In this document: positions 20,681 to 32,847 of the stretch, piece after piece
Numbering within the stretch: position 1 is the first letter of the stretch
Layout: each line of letters begins with the position of its first letter
Notes under the pieces: generated by a model
The model's input: the letters and a program-made list of their open reading frames with translations, nothing else
Told to the model about the DNA's origin: nothing
Database searches by the model: none
Program-made: the position numbers and the translations under genes
Assembly: GCA_038993745.2 (NCBI GenBank)
Contig: CP160630.1
Coordinates: forward strand, 496,001 to 560,000
DNA length: 64,000 nt
From: Aliivibrio fischeri
GTDB lineage: Bacteria; Pseudomonadota; Gammaproteobacteria; Enterobacterales; Vibrionaceae
Direction: 5' to 3'

Positions 20681-23600
20681 AAATCGATTTTTAGTTTTAG
20701 TTGCTACTTTTGCCCTTGTTGTTGCTGGAATTTACAGTGTAAAGAATACGCCTGTTGATGCTTTGCCGGATCTTTCAGATGTTCAAGTGATCATCAAAAC
20801 AAGTTATCCAGGGCAAGCACCACAAGTGGTGGAAGATCAAGTGACTTATCCTTTAACGACGGCCATGTTAGCCGTACCCGGAGCAGAGACGGTTCGAGGT
20901 TATTCCTTCTTTGGTGATTCTTACGTATATATCATTTTTAACGATGATACAGACATGTACTGGGCACGTTCGCGTGTTTTAGAGTATCTAAGTCAAGTTG
21001 CACCTAAGTTACCAGCAGAAGCAAAACCGACATTAGGCCCAGATGCAACCGGTGTTGGTTGGGTGTATAGCTATGTATTACAAGATAAAACCGGTCAGCA
21101 TGATCTTGCTGAATTGCGCAGTTTGCAAGATTGGTTTTTAAAATATGAATTACAAACGGTTGATGGTGTATCAGAAGTTGCTACGGTAGGCGGAATGGTA
21201 AAGCAATATCAGGTTGAAATTGATCCTGATAAGTTAAGAGCTTACAACTTAACCTTACAACAGGTTAATAAAGCCATTAAAGAGGGAAATCAAGAAACGG
21301 AGCATCCGTTATTGAAGTGGCAGAAGCTGAACATATGGTACGTACATCAGGTTACTTAAGTAGTATTGAAGATATCCAATCTTTGCCACTAAAAGTAACA
21401 GATAAAGGTACGCCTCTGTTATTAGGTGATATTGCTGATATTAATTTGGGCCCACAAATGCGTCGAGGGATCTCTGAGTTTAATGGAGAAGGGGAAGCCG
21501 TTGGTGGTGTGATTGTGATGCGATTTGGTGAGAATGCCAGCGAAGTTATTGCTAACGTGAAAGAAAAGTTAGCTCAACTTCAAAAAGGGTTGCCAGATGG
21601 CGTTGAAATAAAAGCCACTTACGATCGTTCCACATTAATCGATCACGCCGTGAAGAACCTTTGGGAGAAATTAGCTGAAGAGTTCATTGTTGTTGCTATT
21701 GTTTGTGCTCTGTTCTTATTCCACATACGGTCTTCATTGGTCATCGCATTAAGTTTACCCGTTGGGATCTTGAGTGCTTTTATTGTGATGCATTGGCAAG
21801 GTATTAACGCCAACATCATGTCCTTAGGTGGTATTGCGATAGCCATAGGGGCGATGGTTGATGGTGCGATTGTAATGATTGAAAACGTACATAAGCATAT
21901 AGAAAAAACACCATTAACGGATAAAAATCGTTGGCAAGTGATTGGTAAAGCGGCAGAAGAAGTCGGTCCTCCGCTATTTTTCTCATTACTTATCATAACC
22001 TTAAGTTTTGTGCCTGTCTTTGCTCTTGAAGGGCAAGAAGGAAAAATGTTTTCTCCATTAGCCTTTACTAAAACCTTTGCGATGGCGGCATCTGCTGGCT
22101 TAGCTATTACGTTGGTACCCGTATTAATGGGCTATTTTGTACGAGGAAAGATCTTACCTGAGCATAAGAACCCAATTAATAAAACATTGGTTTCATTATA
22201 TCGACCGTTACTTAATGTGAGCTTGCGTTTCCCTAAAACGATGTTACTTGTTGCTATGGTACTGATGGGCTCCGCTTATTACCCAATATCTAAGATGGGA
22301 AGTGAATTTATTCCTCCATTAGATGAAGGTGATTTAATGTATATGCCAACGACGTATCCTGGTATATCCATTGGTAAAGCGCGTGAATTATTACAGCAAA
22401 CCAATAAGTTAATTAAAACGGTACCAGAGGTAGATACGGTATGGGGAAAAATAGGTCGAGCAGAGACAGCGACCGATCCTGCACCGTTAACCATGATAGA
22501 GACGGTGATTCAGTTCAAACCTAAAGATGAGTGGCGTGACGGCGTCACAACTGAATCAATTAAAAACGAACTAGATCAATTGATTCAATTTCCCGGAATT
22601 ACAAATGCATGGGTAATGCCGATTAAAACTCGCATCGATATGTTGGCGACAGGGATTAAAACACCAATAGGAATAAAAATCGCAGGGCCAGATCTTAATG
22701 TTATTGAAAAGATAGGGGCAGAGTTAGAGCCTATTTTAAATAACATTCAAGGAACGACTTCTGTTTATGCAGAGCGTGTTGCTGGTGGTCGCTATGTCAC
22801 TATTGATATTAAACGCCGTCAAGCTGCTCGATATGGATTAAATATTAAAGATATTCAGCAGGTTATATCAACAGCCGTTGGTGGAATGAATGTTGGTGAA
22901 ACCATTGAGGGCCTAGAGCGTTATCCAATTAACGTTCGGTACCCGCAATCGTATCGAGACTCAGTCGTTAAATTACAAAACTTACCTCTTATCACATCAA
23001 GTGGTGCTCGAATTGCTCTAGGTGATGTAGCGGAGATCCGTTATGAAGATGGGCCACCTATGATCAAAACTGAAAATGCACGTCCAAATGGCTGGGTATT
23101 CGTTGATATTGATGGAAGAGATCTTGGTTCATATGTTCATGAAGCACAGCAAGCAGTACATGACCAACTGGATCTTCCTGCCGGTTATTCTCTTGGATGG
23201 TCAGGGCAGTATGAATACATGGAGCGTGCTAAAGAGCGTTTGACCACAGTCGTCCCGATTACGATAGGCATCATTATGCTGCTTTTATATTTGAGTTTTA
23301 GACGATTTGGTGAGGTGTTAATTATCATGGGGACATTACCGTTAGCAATGGTTGGTGGGCTCTGGTTAATGCATTTGCTTAATTTTAACTTCTCGATAGC
23401 GGTGGGTGTTGGGTTTATTGCATTAGCGGGTGTTGCTGTTGAAATCGGCGTGATCATGCTGGTTTATTTGAATCAGGCATGGCATGAAAAACAGATCACA
23501 GCACAAGAGCAAAACAACATATTAACTCAACAAGATTTAACTCATGCGATTGAAGATGGCGCTGGTTTACGTGTGCGTCCTGTGATGATGACGGTACTAA

Positions 23601-23767
23601 CCGTGATTATCGGTTTAATCCCAATTATGTATGGCTCAGGTACTGGTTCTGAAGTGATGCAACGAATAGCAGCTCCAATGATTGGAGGTATGGCGTCAGC
23701 TTTATTATTAACGCTACTTGTATTGCCCGCGGTATTTAAATTATGGAAACAATCTCAGTGTAAATAA
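20649..23767 (+). pseudogene. cusA: Copper/silver efflux RND pump CusA, frame broken near codon 218
   Basis: The ATG at 20649 follows GAAGGGAAG and starts [19 protein letters not shown]. The first frame stops at 21359. The second, from about 21300 to 23767, continues at [20 protein letters not shown]. Restoring one G at 21299-21300 (GG to GGG) gives a normal 1039-residue HME-RND pump. Twelve membrane segments, the DGAIVMIEN motif of the family, and methionines in RIDMLATG and GPPMIKTENARP (CusA metal path) are present. The pump exports Cu(I)/Ag(I) from periplasm or cytoplasm through CusB and the TolC-like duct. Confidence 0.9.
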
Positions 23768-23865
23768 GGTTTATACCATTTTTATTGGTGCTCAAACCAT
23801 TTATTAATGGCCTACGAAATAAGTAGTAAGCCATATATTAATTAAGAAATGAAAAGGAAAATAAT

Positions 23866-24432
23866 ATGAAAAAGACAGTATTAGCAATTGCATTAACACT
23901 TGTTGCAAGTTCAGCAATGGCAGAGATGGACCACAGTAAAATGGATCATGGTTCAATGGATATGGAAGGGATGGACATGAGTCAAATGGATCATTCAAAA
24001 ATGAATATGAAAGACATGGATATGAGTAAGATGGAAGGCATGTCTATGAAGGATATGAATGCGGTAGGTATGCCAGCAACAGGTATGAAACCAGATAAAG
24101 TAGTACATGTAATTTTATCTGATGATATGAAAATTACCTTTAAGAAAGAAGTGAATATTGAACCAAATGATATTGTACAATTTGTGATCATGAATACAGG
24201 TAAAATTGACCATGAATTTGCTATTGGTAATGAAGCTGAACAATTAGAACATCGTGAGATGATGAAGAAAATGTCTTCTGGTCATGCGCATGATAGCGGC
24301 AGTGCAGTAACTGTAAAACCGGGTAAAGCAAAACAAATTATTTGGCATTTTCATGGTGATAAGAATGTGGAATTTGCCTGTAATATGCCAGGACACGCAG
24401 AAGCGGGCATGGTAAAGAAAATTACATTGTAA
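23866..24432 (+). CDS. Periplasmic cupredoxin with Met/His-rich N-terminal segment
   Basis: The 188-residue protein has a signal peptide cut after SAMA (residue 19), then about 45 residues of repeated Met-Asp-His motifs (for example MDHSKMDHGSMDMEGMDM) and a cupredoxin domain (about 75-188). The type 1 copper ligands are visible: His in HEFAIG and the CNMPGHAEAGM loop with Cys, His and Met. It resembles CopI-like copper-resistance cupredoxins of vibrios. It lies 98 bases after cusA and ends the copper cluster at a strong terminator. Copper storage or electron transfer in the periplasm is inferred. Confidence 0.85.
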   Translation: MKKTVLAIALTLVASSAMAEMDHSKMDHGSMDMEGMDMSQMDHSKMNMKDMDMSKMEGMSMKDMNAVGMPATGMKPDKVVHVILSDDMKITFKKEVNIEPNDIVQFVIMNTGKIDHEFAIGNEAEQLEHREMMKKMSSGHAHDSGSAVTVKPGKAKQIIWHFHGDKNVEFACNMPGHAEAGMVKKITL

Positions 24433-24461
24433 TACCAATGTAAACAACTAGATGATATGAA

Positions 24462-24492
24462 AAAGCGCTAAGGAGGGTGGCCTTAGCGCTTT
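24462..24492. terminator. Terminator after copper cluster
   Basis: A perfect 12-bp stem AAAGCGCTAAGG/CCTTAGCGCTTT has a seven-base loop. It separates the convergent cupredoxin and chemoreceptor genes and may serve both. Confidence 0.9.
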
Positions 24493-24509
24493 CTTTCATT
24501 AAGAGAACA

Positions 24510-26138
24510 CTATAACTTAAAGAATGACAGTTGTTGTTTCTGCTCTTCAGCTAATCGAGACAGTTCTGAACTTGCAATGGCACTTTGGCTGATGCCTGTG
24601 ACGTTTTGGTTCACTAATTCAGACATATTAACGACGTTACGGTTAATGTCTTGAGTTACTTGCGATTGCTCTTCAGCAGCTGTAGCAACTTGAGTGTTCA
24701 TGTCGTTAATGGCATTGATTGATTCAGTAATACCAATTAATGCATCGCCAGCTTTTGCCGTTAGTTCTTTATTTAACTCCAGCATATCAAGGCTAGTTTG
24801 CATACTTTCATTAGCCAAACCAGATTGCTCTTGAAGGGCTTCAATAATGGTTTGGATCTCTTGAGTTGAAGATTGCGTACGTGCAGCAAGTAAACGAACT
24901 TCATCTGCTACCACAGCAAAACCACGACCAGATTCACCAGCACGTGCCGCTTCAATTGCCGCATTCAAGGCAAGTAGGTTAGTTTGCTCTGAGACGCTAC
25001 GGATCACTTCAATAACGTTATTAATTTGCTCAGATTGCTCTTTTAGGCGATTAACAACGACTGCAGCATCCGTTAGTGCAACCGCCATTTTTTCGCTTGC
25101 ATCCGTACTTTGAGTAAATACATCTAAACCTGCTTTGGCTAAATCACTGGTGTTTTGAGCAGTTTTATCTGCCGCTAATGCATTATCACTTACGTTATTT
25201 GCTGTGCTTGATAGCTCGTTTACCGCAGAAGCAACTTGTTCAATTTCACACAACTCTTTTTGAGAGTTAAGCTCAGCTTCATTCATTACGGCTGCAAGCT
25301 CAGTCGATGCTGAAGCCACGCTTTGGTTGATGTTGTGAAGTTCTTCAATGGTTGCTTGAAGTTGAATAGCAGTGGTGTTGATGTCTTGGCTTAATTGAGC
25401 AATTTCGTTCTCGCCATCAATATCAGTACGAACCGTTAAGTTACCTTCTGCTAATTTACGGATAACCAATTGAAGTTTTTGGATCGGGTGAACGATCAAG
25501 CCTGATAGCCACCAAGATGTGACTAATGAAATAACAAAAACAATAAGAACAGTGATAATTGCATTGTGTTGAACTTGCGTGTTTCTTTCTGTGCTTTTGT
25601 TTATTTCATTGGTAGAGGTATCATTAATTTTTGCAGATAGCGTATTAATTGATTCCGCCATAATATTCCCTAACTTGCTGTATTGAGCAATTAGTGAATG
25701 GTAATCTTCGCCAGTTGTTATTCCTTGCTCTTTTTGTTCTTGAAAGTTAAGAATCTTTTTAGAGAAATCTAAATAGTCATGAACCGCTTTTTTAACTATT
25801 GCAGCGTCAGAGCTGAAGGTTTTATGAGCAGAGATTTCAACAAGAAGTTCGTTTAGGATCTTCTCATTTTGGCTTAAACTCTTTAAGAAATCGATTCTAC
25901 GTTCGTGATCATAGATGGCATAAACAGCGCTGATACGCATTGGGTACATATGATCATCAATTTTTGCCAATTGATCTTTGTAGAAAATAAATGAAGTCGT
26001 ATTACTATTTAGAATATCTTGCTCTTTATCAAGGCTTACTGACGTATACCAAAGAGAAAAGAACAAAGCCAATGCTGTAAATAATACTGGCAGTAAAACT
26101 TGAACGCGAATAGACGTATTTTTAAGTGAAAATTGCAT
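24510..26138 (-). CDS. Methyl-accepting chemotaxis protein (copy 1 of tandem pair)
   Basis: The 542-residue chemoreceptor has a membrane segment at about 12-30, a periplasmic helical ligand domain (about 31-190), a second membrane segment (about 191-212), a HAMP domain and a long cytoplasmic signalling coiled coil. The hairpin tip [20 protein letters not shown] and [19 protein letters not shown] are intact. The C-terminus ends FFKL without a CheR-binding pentapeptide. It is a paralogue of the next gene: cytoplasmic parts are nearly the same, while ligand domains differ. The ligand is unknown. Confidence 0.92.
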   Translation of the reverse strand: MQFSLKNTSIRVQVLLPVLFTALALFFSLWYTSVSLDKEQDILNSNTTSFIFYKDQLAKIDDHMYPMRISAVYAIYDHERRIDFLKSLSQNEKILNELLVEISAHKTFSSDAAIVKKAVHDYLDFSKKILNFQEQKEQGITTGEDYHSLIAQYSKLGNIMAESINTLSAKINDTSTNEINKSTERNTQVQHNAIITVLIVFVISLVTSWWLSGLIVHPIQKLQLVIRKLAEGNLTVRTDIDGENEIAQLSQDINTTAIQLQATIEELHNINQSVASASTELAAVMNEAELNSQKELCEIEQVASAVNELSSTANNVSDNALAADKTAQNTSDLAKAGLDVFTQSTDASEKMAVALTDAAVVVNRLKEQSEQINNVIEVIRSVSEQTNLLALNAAIEAARAGESGRGFAVVADEVRLLAARTQSSTQEIQTIIEALQEQSGLANESMQTSLDMLELNKELTAKAGDALIGITESINAINDMNTQVATAAEEQSQVTQDINRNVVNMSELVNQNVTGISQSAIASSELSRLAEEQKQQLSFFKL

Positions 26139-26191
26139 TTTCAGCCTCTGTAATTCGAAAAAATATCGTTAGATATGTCTCATTATTAGAA

Positions 26192-26242
26192 TTTTCTCGA
26201 AATATAGACCTTTGTCACATTCTTGTCGATTGAAATTGTAAC
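26192..26242 (-). promoter_or_regulatory. Conserved upstream block of chemoreceptor copy 1
   Basis: A 51-base segment 54 bases before the start matches the segment at 28037-28087 before the second receptor at 43 of 51 positions without gaps. It probably holds the promoter or an operator shared by the two genes. Confidence 0.6.
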
Positions 26243-26302
26243 TAAATGTGTATTTTTAATTGATCTAGATTAATTGAATGCAAATTCATTTTCTATAGAT
26301 AC

Positions 26303-26335
26303 AAAAAAGCAGCAAGAGATTAACCTTGCTGCTTT
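26303..26335 (-). terminator. Terminator after chemoreceptor copy 2
   Basis: An 11-bp stem AAAGCAGCAAG/CTTGCTGCTTT is followed on the minus strand by a T run (the A run at 26303-26308). It ends the upstream receptor transcript, so each receptor is its own unit. Confidence 0.85.
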
Positions 26336-26356
26336 AATTCATTATGGGTGCTTACA

Positions 26357-27985
26357 TTACAACTTGAAGAATGATAACTGTTCTTTTTGTTGTTCAGCCA
26401 GCTTTGATAGTTCATTACTTGCACTTGCGCTTTGGCTGATGCCTGTAACATTCTGATTGACTAATTCAGACATGTTTACCACGTTGCGGTTAATGTCTTG
26501 AGTTACTTGAGATTGTTCTTCAGCAGCTGTTGCAACTTGCGTATTCATATCATTGATCGATGCAATTGAATTGGTAATTTGAAGTAGGGCATCACCAGCT
26601 TTCGCTGTTAGTTCTTTATTTAATTCCAATTTATCTAAGCTTGACTCCATGCTTGCATTAGCAAGATTAGATTGCTCTTGAAGTGATTCAATAATCGTTT
26701 GAATTTCTTGGGTTGAATCTTGCGTACGAGCTGCAAGCATACGAACTTCATCAGCAACAACCGCAAAACCTCGACCAGATTCACCAGCACGAGCAGCTTC
26801 AATTGCCGCATTCAATGCGAGTAGGTTAGTTTGATCAGACACGCCACGAATAACTTCAACGACATTGTTTATCTGCTCAGACTGTTCTTTCAGGCGATTA
26901 ACGACCACTGCCGCGTCTGTTAGCGCTGAACCCATTTCTTCACTTGCTTTATTACTTTGAGTAAAGATATCTAATCCATTATGAGCCAATTCATTTGTTT
27001 CACGTGCGGTTTTATCTGCCGCTAATGCATTGTCACTTACGTTATTAGCTGTACTTGATAGTTCATTAACAGCAGAAGCGACTTGTTCGATTTCACTTAG
27101 TTCTTGTTGTGAGTTGTTTTCCGCTTCAGTCATCACAGCCGCTAGTTCTGTTGAGGCTGCTGCAACATCTTCACTTATGCGTGATAATGCTTCTACTGTG
27201 GTTTGTAGTTGAGATGCTGTGGTATTAATGTCTTTGCTTAATGTTGCAATCTCATTATCGCCATCGGCATTAGCTCGTACCGTTAAATCACCTTCAGCTA
27301 AGCGACGGATAATTAATTGAATTTGTTGAATTGGATTAACAATTAAGCCTGAAAGCCACCATGCAGTGATCATCGAAATAATAAAGACAGCTAAAATAGT
27401 TAAACCTGCTGTGGTCTTCACTTGAGTGTTTTTCTCATAGCTTTCTTTCATTGCAATATCAGAAAACTCATTCACACGTTGAGAAAGAGCATTGATAGAA
27501 GAAACCATACTATTACCAATATTACGGTATTGCGAGATAAGCGCATCGTAACTTTGAGAAACAGCCTGACCACTTTCTTTTTTATTCAGATACTCAATAA
27601 CCTTATGGGAAAACTGAACGTAGTTATTGATATTAGTACGAACTAGACTAACTTCTTTAGCGAATGTTTTTCTTGCTTCTAGTTCATCCAATAATACATT
27701 GATATCATCTACTTTATTTCGTAATTCATTCGTGAAGTTTGCACGACGATCCGTATCATAAATGGCATAAACAGCACTGATACGTAGGGGATAGATTTCA
27801 TCATCAACTTTTGCAAGTTGGTCTTTATAGAAGACGAAAGAGTCAGTATTGCTAGCAATAATATCTTGTTCTTCCTCAAGTGTAGAGGCGGTGAAACCTA
27901 AAGAAATGAACAGAGCTAGTGCGGTGAGTACAACGGGTAGTAAAACTTGAATACGTATAGACGTATTTTTTAATGAAAATTGCAT
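26357..27985 (-). CDS. Methyl-accepting chemotaxis protein (copy 2 of tandem pair)
   Basis: The 542-residue receptor has the same length and layout as copy 1: [18 protein letters not shown] start, two membrane segments, periplasmic helical domain, HAMP, and a signalling tip [20 protein letters not shown]. The periplasmic domains share [17 protein letters not shown] text and [10 protein letters not shown], so they are homologous but diverged, as expected after tandem duplication and change of ligand range. The C-terminus also ends FFKL. A terminator downstream and a conserved block upstream suggest independent but similar expression. Confidence 0.92.
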   Translation of the reverse strand: MQFSLKNTSIRIQVLLPVVLTALALFISLGFTASTLEEEQDIIASNTDSFVFYKDQLAKVDDEIYPLRISAVYAIYDTDRRANFTNELRNKVDDINVLLDELEARKTFAKEVSLVRTNINNYVQFSHKVIEYLNKKESGQAVSQSYDALISQYRNIGNSMVSSINALSQRVNEFSDIAMKESYEKNTQVKTTAGLTILAVFIISMITAWWLSGLIVNPIQQIQLIIRRLAEGDLTVRANADGDNEIATLSKDINTTASQLQTTVEALSRISEDVAAASTELAAVMTEAENNSQQELSEIEQVASAVNELSSTANNVSDNALAADKTARETNELAHNGLDIFTQSNKASEEMGSALTDAAVVVNRLKEQSEQINNVVEVIRGVSDQTNLLALNAAIEAARAGESGRGFAVVADEVRMLAARTQDSTQEIQTIIESLQEQSNLANASMESSLDKLELNKELTAKAGDALLQITNSIASINDMNTQVATAAEEQSQVTQDINRNVVNMSELVNQNVTGISQSASASNELSKLAEQQKEQLSFFKL

Positions 27986-28036
27986 TAAAGCCTCTTAAAT
28001 TTGAGAAAATGATTGTAAATTTACATTTATTTTGCA

Positions 28037-28087
28037 TTTTCTCGAATTTTAGACTTTTGTCACACTTTTGTCGATGGCAAATGTAAC
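28037..28087 (-). promoter_or_regulatory. Conserved upstream block of chemoreceptor copy 2
   Basis: This is the partner of the 26192-26242 block and lies 52 bases before the start of copy 2. Shared cores include TTTTCTCGAA, TTGTCACA and TTGTCGAT on the plus strand. Confidence 0.6.
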
Positions 28088-28168
28088 AATTTATGGGCTT
28101 TTTTGTCTTTAGGTTAGCTTTTACTGGTTAACCTGCTGTTTAAATAAGAGTTCTTTATTTATATTTAT

Positions 28169-28414
28169 TTAGTTTTCCGCCATTTCAATTTCATATATTT
28201 CATCAGCAATATCTTGAGTTTTACGTTCAATAATAGCTTGAGCATCGGCTAATCCCTGATTATAAAAGACAGGTCCTGTTTGCTTAATAATGAAATCTAA
28301 TAAGAACTCCCCATCAAATTGACCTAATTCATGATCAAGTTCTTGTTCAAAATAGCGCTGAAATTGTTGGATTAATTCGTCACGTTTGTTCTTAGGAATA
28401 TCAATCGTTGGCAT
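28169..28414 (-). CDS. DUF2164 family protein
   Basis: The 81-residue cytoplasmic, mostly helical acidic protein reads MPTIDIPKNKRDELIQQFQR and later GEFLLDFIIKQTGPVFYNQG, the conserved core of DUF2164. Members are small single-domain proteins of unknown function in many proteobacteria. A Shine-Dalgarno-like GGAAG precedes the ATG. It lies between the receptors and the hut operon and is separated from the latter by a hairpin, so it is probably expressed alone. Confidence 0.8.
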   Translation of the reverse strand: MPTIDIPKNKRDELIQQFQRYFEQELDHELGQFDGEFLLDFIIKQTGPVFYNQGLADAQAIIERKTQDIADEIYEIEMAEN

Positions 28415-28484
28415 TGTACTTCCTTGATTTATTGAATGTATTGATATTGTACTGATAAAAAGTGAAGACTCAAATTGGGAAAGA

Positions 28485-28518
28485 ATACCCTTAGAGATAG
28501 TATTATCTCCAAGGGTAT
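28485..28518 (-). terminator. Hairpin terminator of the hut operon
   Basis: A 15-bp stem with one mismatch (ATACCCTTAGAGATA with TATCTCCAAGGGTAT) and a four-base loop follows hutH directly. The T run after it on the minus strand is short. Confidence 0.7.
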
Positions 28519-28524
28519 GAGTTT

Positions 28525-30055
28525 TTATATACTAGGAAGTAAGGTATCGGGCATTAAATGATTATATACGGCTTCTTTTAATAACGAGTTGGCTTTTGCG
28601 ATATCTGGTGCGAAGTAACGATCTTTATCATAAAAATCAACACGTTCACGTAGCAGTTCTTTTGCTTTTTCTATTCTATTTGAGCTTTTGTTTGGCGCTC
28701 TAAAATCGAGACCTTGAGCTGCGGCTAATAGTTCAACGGCCAAAATACCACGTGTGTTTTCTGCCATATCGTCTAATCGACGTCCTGCAAATGTCGCCAT
28801 AGAGACATGATCTTCTTGGTTTGCTGAAGTTGGTAAACTATCAATTGAGGCGGGTGTGCTAGCGTCTTGTTTTCACTAGCTAATGCTGCAGCGGTTACTT
28901 GTGCAATCATAAAGCCAGAGTTTACACCACCATTATCCACCAAAAATGGAGGTAATTTGCTTAATCCACTGTCAATTAAAAGCGCCATTCTACGCTCTGA
29001 TAAACTGCCTATTTCTGAAATGGCTAAAGCAAGATTATCTGCGGCCATGGCGACTGGTTCTGCATGAAAATTACCACCAGAAATAATGTCGCCATCATCC
29101 GCAAAGACAAGCGGATTGTCAGAGACTGAATTGGCTTCAATCTCTAATATATCAGCAGAGTTTCGGATCTGCTGTAAACAAGCTCCCATTACCTGTGGTT
29201 GGCATCGAAGTGAATAGGGGTCTTGTACTCGTTCACAACATTGGTGAGACAGGCCTATGTCACTGCTTTGACCTAAAAGGTGTCGATAAGCAAGTGCGGC
29301 ATCCATTTGGCTGCGATGACCACGTACACGATGAATTCGTGGATCAAATGGTTTACGACTACCAAGAGCGGCTTCTACAGACATGGCACCACAGACAGTG
29401 GCTGAAGCGTAAAGGTCTTCAGCCGCAAATAAACCTTCAAGTGCAAATGCTGTAGAGGCTTGGGTGCCATTAAGTAGGGCTAGTCCTTCTTTTGGTGCCA
29501 GTGTTATTGGAGTTAACCCAGCTATTTCTAATGCTGTTTTTCCTGTGATTACTTCACCTCGATAGCGAGCCTCACCTTCTCCTAATAGAACGGTACTCAT
29601 GTGAGCTAATGGGGCAAGATCCCCAGAAGCCCCAACAGACCCTTTTTGGGGATGCACGGATAGACTTCTGAATTGACTAATTGTATTAAAGCGTCAATAA
29701 CTAAAGGGCGAATACCTGAATAACCTCTAGCAAGACTATTTATTTTGAGTACCATCATCAAGCGAACAGTCGCATCATCCATAAACTCACTAATACCAGC
29801 TGCATGAGAAAGTACAATACTTCGCTGTAGTGTTTCTAAATCTTTTTCAGCAATACGCGTATTAGCGAGTAAACCAAACCCTGTATTAATACCGTAAACG
29901 GTTTTACCTTCTTCTATGACTTGAGCGACAACATCTGCACTGATGAGCATATCAGGCAGAGCGCTAGGGTCTAACGACAATTTTGTAGGGTGACGGCTAA
30001 CTTCACGTAATTGTTTTAGTGATAATTTACCTGGAATAATTTCTAATGAATACAT
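28525..30055 (-). pseudogene. hutH: Histidine ammonia-lyase HutH, frame broken twice
   Basis: HutH deaminates histidine to urocanate, the first step of histidine use. Three frames cover it: 30055-29606, 29657-28773 and 28800-28525. The MIO prosthetic-group triad ASG is intact in [16 protein letters not shown], and the C-terminal part holds [19 protein letters not shown]. Restoring one base in the T run at 29643-29647 (plus strand) and one G in the GGG at 28852-28854 gives a 510-residue protein, the normal size. It is the last gene of the hutIGUH operon. Two missing bases in one gene favour sequence error, though true loss of histidine use is possible. Confidence 0.9.
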
Positions 30056-30096
30056 AGTTTTCTTCTCATTATAGTTTTATTTTTATTAGTATTAAT

Positions 30097-31791
30097 TTAT
30101 TTGTTAGGTATGGATAACATAGGTAAATCTAGGTTTTGTTCTTTTGCACAATTGATCGCTATACCATAACCTGCATCAGCATGTCGCATTACGCCAGTTG
30201 CTGGGTCATTATGTAATACTCGACTGACACGTTCAGTTGTCTCATCAGTTCCATCACATACGATGACCATGCCTGAATGTTGTGAGAAACCCATGCCTAC
30301 GCCTCCACCGTGATGTAAGGATACCCACGTTGCTCCTGAGGCAGTATTGAGCAGGGCGTTTAATAATGGCCAATCGGAAACAGCATCAGAACCATCCATC
30401 ATATCTTCGGTCTCACGGTTTGGGCTGGCGACAGAGCCGGAGTCAAGATGATCACGACCAATGACGATAGGAGCTTTTAACTCTCCATTTTTTACCATCT
30501 CATTGAATGCTTTACCGAGACGAGCACGATCTTTTAGTCCAACCCAGCAGATACGTGCAGGTAACCCTTGAAATTGAATGCGTTCACGTGCCATGTCTAA
30601 CCAATTGTGAAGGTGTGGATTATCAGGGATCAGTTCTTTTACTTTTTGGTCGGTTTTGTAAATATCTTCAGGATCACCAGATAGAGCTGCCCAGCGAAAT
30701 GGTCCTATACCTTCACAAAATAGAGGACGAATATAAGCTGGGACGAATCCAGGGAAATCAAAGGCATTAGTGATGCCTTCTTCAAAAGCCATTTGTCGAA
30801 TATTGTTGCCATAATCTACCGTTGCTGAGCCTGATTTTTGAAGAGATAGCATTGCCTCTACTTGAACAGCCATTGATTGTTTTGCTGCATTCACTACATT
30901 GATTTCATCTTTTAAGCGCATTTTTGCTGCGTGATCCATTGACCACCCTTGAGGTAAATAACCATTAAGAGGGTCGTGAGCAGATGTTTGGTCAGTGGTA
31001 ATGTCAGGAACAATTCCACGTTTTACAATTTCAGCATAGACATCAGCAGCATTACCTAATAAACCAACAGAAATAGGAGAGCTAGAACGTTTTGCTTCTT
31101 CAATGATAGAGAGGGCTTCACTGAGTGTTGTCGCTTTACGGTCTACATAGCCTGTACGGAGACGGTAATCGATACGAGATTCATCACACTCAACCGCTAG
31201 CATTGAGAAGCCAGCCATGGTTGCAGCAAGAGGTTGAGCACCTCCCATACCGCCAAGCCCACCAGTTAGGATCCAGCGACCTTGTGTATCACCATTAAAA
31301 TGCTGCTTTGCCATTGCAATAAAAGTTTCGTAAGTTCCTTGAACAATACCTTGTGACCCAATGTAGATCCAACTGCCTGCCGTCATTTGACCGTACATCA
31401 TCAAACCTTGCTTATCGAGTTCATTAAAATGTGCCCAATTAGCCCAATGAGGGACTAAATTGGAATTAGCGATTAATACTCGTGGTGCGTTAGTGTGAGT
31501 TTTAAATACTCCAACGGGTTTACCTGATTGCACCATTAAGGTTTCATCATCTTCTAGACGAGTTAACACTTCGATGATTTTATCGTAGCATTGCCAGTTT
31601 CGTGCAGCACGACCAATACCGCCATAAACGACCAAAGCGTGGGGATGTTCTGCGACGTCAGGATGTAAATTATTCATGAGCATTCGAAGTGGGGCTTCTG
31701 TTAACCATGATTTAGCCGTTAACTCGATTCCTGTCGGTGCAATGATAGTACGAGACTCATCCAGTCTAGGGTTAGATGATGTTTGTGTCAT
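30097..31791 (-). CDS. hutU: Urocanate hydratase
   Basis: The 564-residue protein matches HutU (urocanase), which converts urocanate to imidazolonepropionate using tightly bound NAD. Visible conserved text includes [58 protein letters not shown] and the region [20 protein letters not shown] with the glycine-rich [13 protein letters not shown] after it. Length agrees with family members (about 555-565). It lies between hutG and hutH, 41 bases before hutH. Confidence 0.97.
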   Translation of the reverse strand: MTQTSSNPRLDESRTIIAPTGIELTAKSWLTEAPLRMLMNNLHPDVAEHPHALVVYGGIGRAARNWQCYDKIIEVLTRLEDDETLMVQSGKPVGVFKTHTNAPRVLIANSNLVPHWANWAHFNELDKQGLMMYGQMTAGSWIYIGSQGIVQGTYETFIAMAKQHFNGDTQGRWILTGGLGGMGGAQPLAATMAGFSMLAVECDESRIDYRLRTGYVDRKATTLSEALSIIEEAKRSSSPISVGLLGNAADVYAEIVKRGIVPDITTDQTSAHDPLNGYLPQGWSMDHAAKMRLKDEINVVNAAKQSMAVQVEAMLSLQKSGSATVDYGNNIRQMAFEEGITNAFDFPGFVPAYIRPLFCEGIGPFRWAALSGDPEDIYKTDQKVKELIPDNPHLHNWLDMARERIQFQGLPARICWVGLKDRARLGKAFNEMVKNGELKAPIVIGRDHLDSGSVASPNRETEDMMDGSDAVSDWPLLNALLNTASGATWVSLHHGGGVGMGFSQHSGMVIVCDGTDETTERVSRVLHNDPATGVMRHADAGYGIAINCAKEQNLDLPMLSIPNK

Positions 31792-31809
31792 TATTGCTTC
31801 TCCTTGCTA

Positions 31810-32847
31810 TTACATATTTGATTTCATACCGTGAGCGATGGTCCAAACGAGCCGAGCAACTAAACGTGCCGTTTGATTATCAATATCAAAGGTAGGATTA
31901 AACTCAGCGAGATCCGCCAGTAGTAATTTGGATTCACCGTGTTGGTTTTTAGCTTTTAAAATATCGGGTAACAGTGATTCTATAATGTCTAATGAAACAC
32001 CACGCACTGCAGGAGCGCTAACACCCGGTGCGCATGACGCTGGAAATACGTCGATATCGATAGTGAGATAAAGAAAGTCGTTTTGTTCAATGAATTCGGA
32101 AAGAGCCTGTTTAATTTGAGGTAAATTTAATAGGTTCATTTCAATATCATCAAAATGAAGCACACCTAACTGTTTTGCTTTGTGATAAAGAGCTTGAGTA
32201 TTACTGCCTTTATTTAGACCTAAACAGGCATAGTGGAAAGGCCAATGTTGAACATGACAAAATTCTGATATTTGATGGAATGGGGTTCCAGAGCTACCGT
32301 ATTGTTTACTTGATTGAGACGCTGAACTTGATGGTGATTGCGGTAAGTTCCTCAAATCAAAATGTGCATCGAAATTAATGATACCAATACGTGGTGGAAT
32401 AATGGGTGATGTTAAAACAGCTCTGTTTTGTAAATAACGAGCAATGCCTTGAAATGATCCCCACGCCACTTCATGACCACCTCCGAGAACAATAACTTGA
32501 TGCCTATTGGCTAAGGCTGATTTTATTTTGATCCCAAGTTGCTTTTGAGCTAATTCAAGGTCGCCATCATTACACTGAATATCTCCTCCATCATAAACAT
32601 CGCTTTGATGGTGCCAAGCTAAATTAGCTAATGCACGGCGAATGACCTGAGGAGCGGCATAAGCTCCCTTACGCCCTTTATTACGAATAACGCCTTCATC
32701 AGAGGCAAAGCCTAATAGCATTATGCCATCTTGGTTTGTACTGTTTGCCGCTTTTACTTTTTGATGCCATCGTAAACCAAGTTCACCATCTTCATGATCC
32801 ACTCTTCCCAACCAGCTTGTCATATTGACCGATGTATTATTTTTCAT
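31810..32847 (-). CDS. hutG: Formimidoylglutamase
   Basis: The protein of 345 residues belongs to the arginase/ureohydrolase family and hydrolyses N-formimidoyl-glutamate to glutamate and formamide. The manganese-binding motifs are visible: [18 protein letters not shown] and [21 protein letters not shown] chose the ATG at 32847 because GGAG lies upstream; it overlaps the hutI stop by 11 bases. A serine-rich stretch ([15 protein letters not shown]) follows the second motif and looks like a surface loop insertion. Confidence 0.92.
   Translation of the reverse strand: MKNNTSVNMTSWLGRVDHEDGELGLRWHQKVKAANSTNQDGIMLLGFASDEGVIRNKGRKGAYAAPQVIRRALANLAWHHQSDVYDGGDIQCNDGDLELAQKQLGIKIKSALANRHQVIVLGGGHEVAWGSFQGIARYLQNRAVLTSPIIPPRIGIINFDAHFDLRNLPQSPSSSASQSSKQYGSSGTPFHQISEFCHVQHWPFHYACLGLNKGSNTQALYHKAKQLGVLHFDDIEMNLLNLPQIKQALSEFIEQNDFLYLTIDIDVFPASCAPGVSAPAVRGVSLDIIESLLPDILKAKNQHGESKLLLADLAEFNPTFDIDNQTARLVARLVWTIAHGMKSNM

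Noticed and set aside
28800-29657. Three separate small hut proteins instead of one broken hutH
   Set aside because: The pieces are consecutive parts of one 510-residue enzyme and join with single-base repairs in homopolymers; the internal start codons are accidental.
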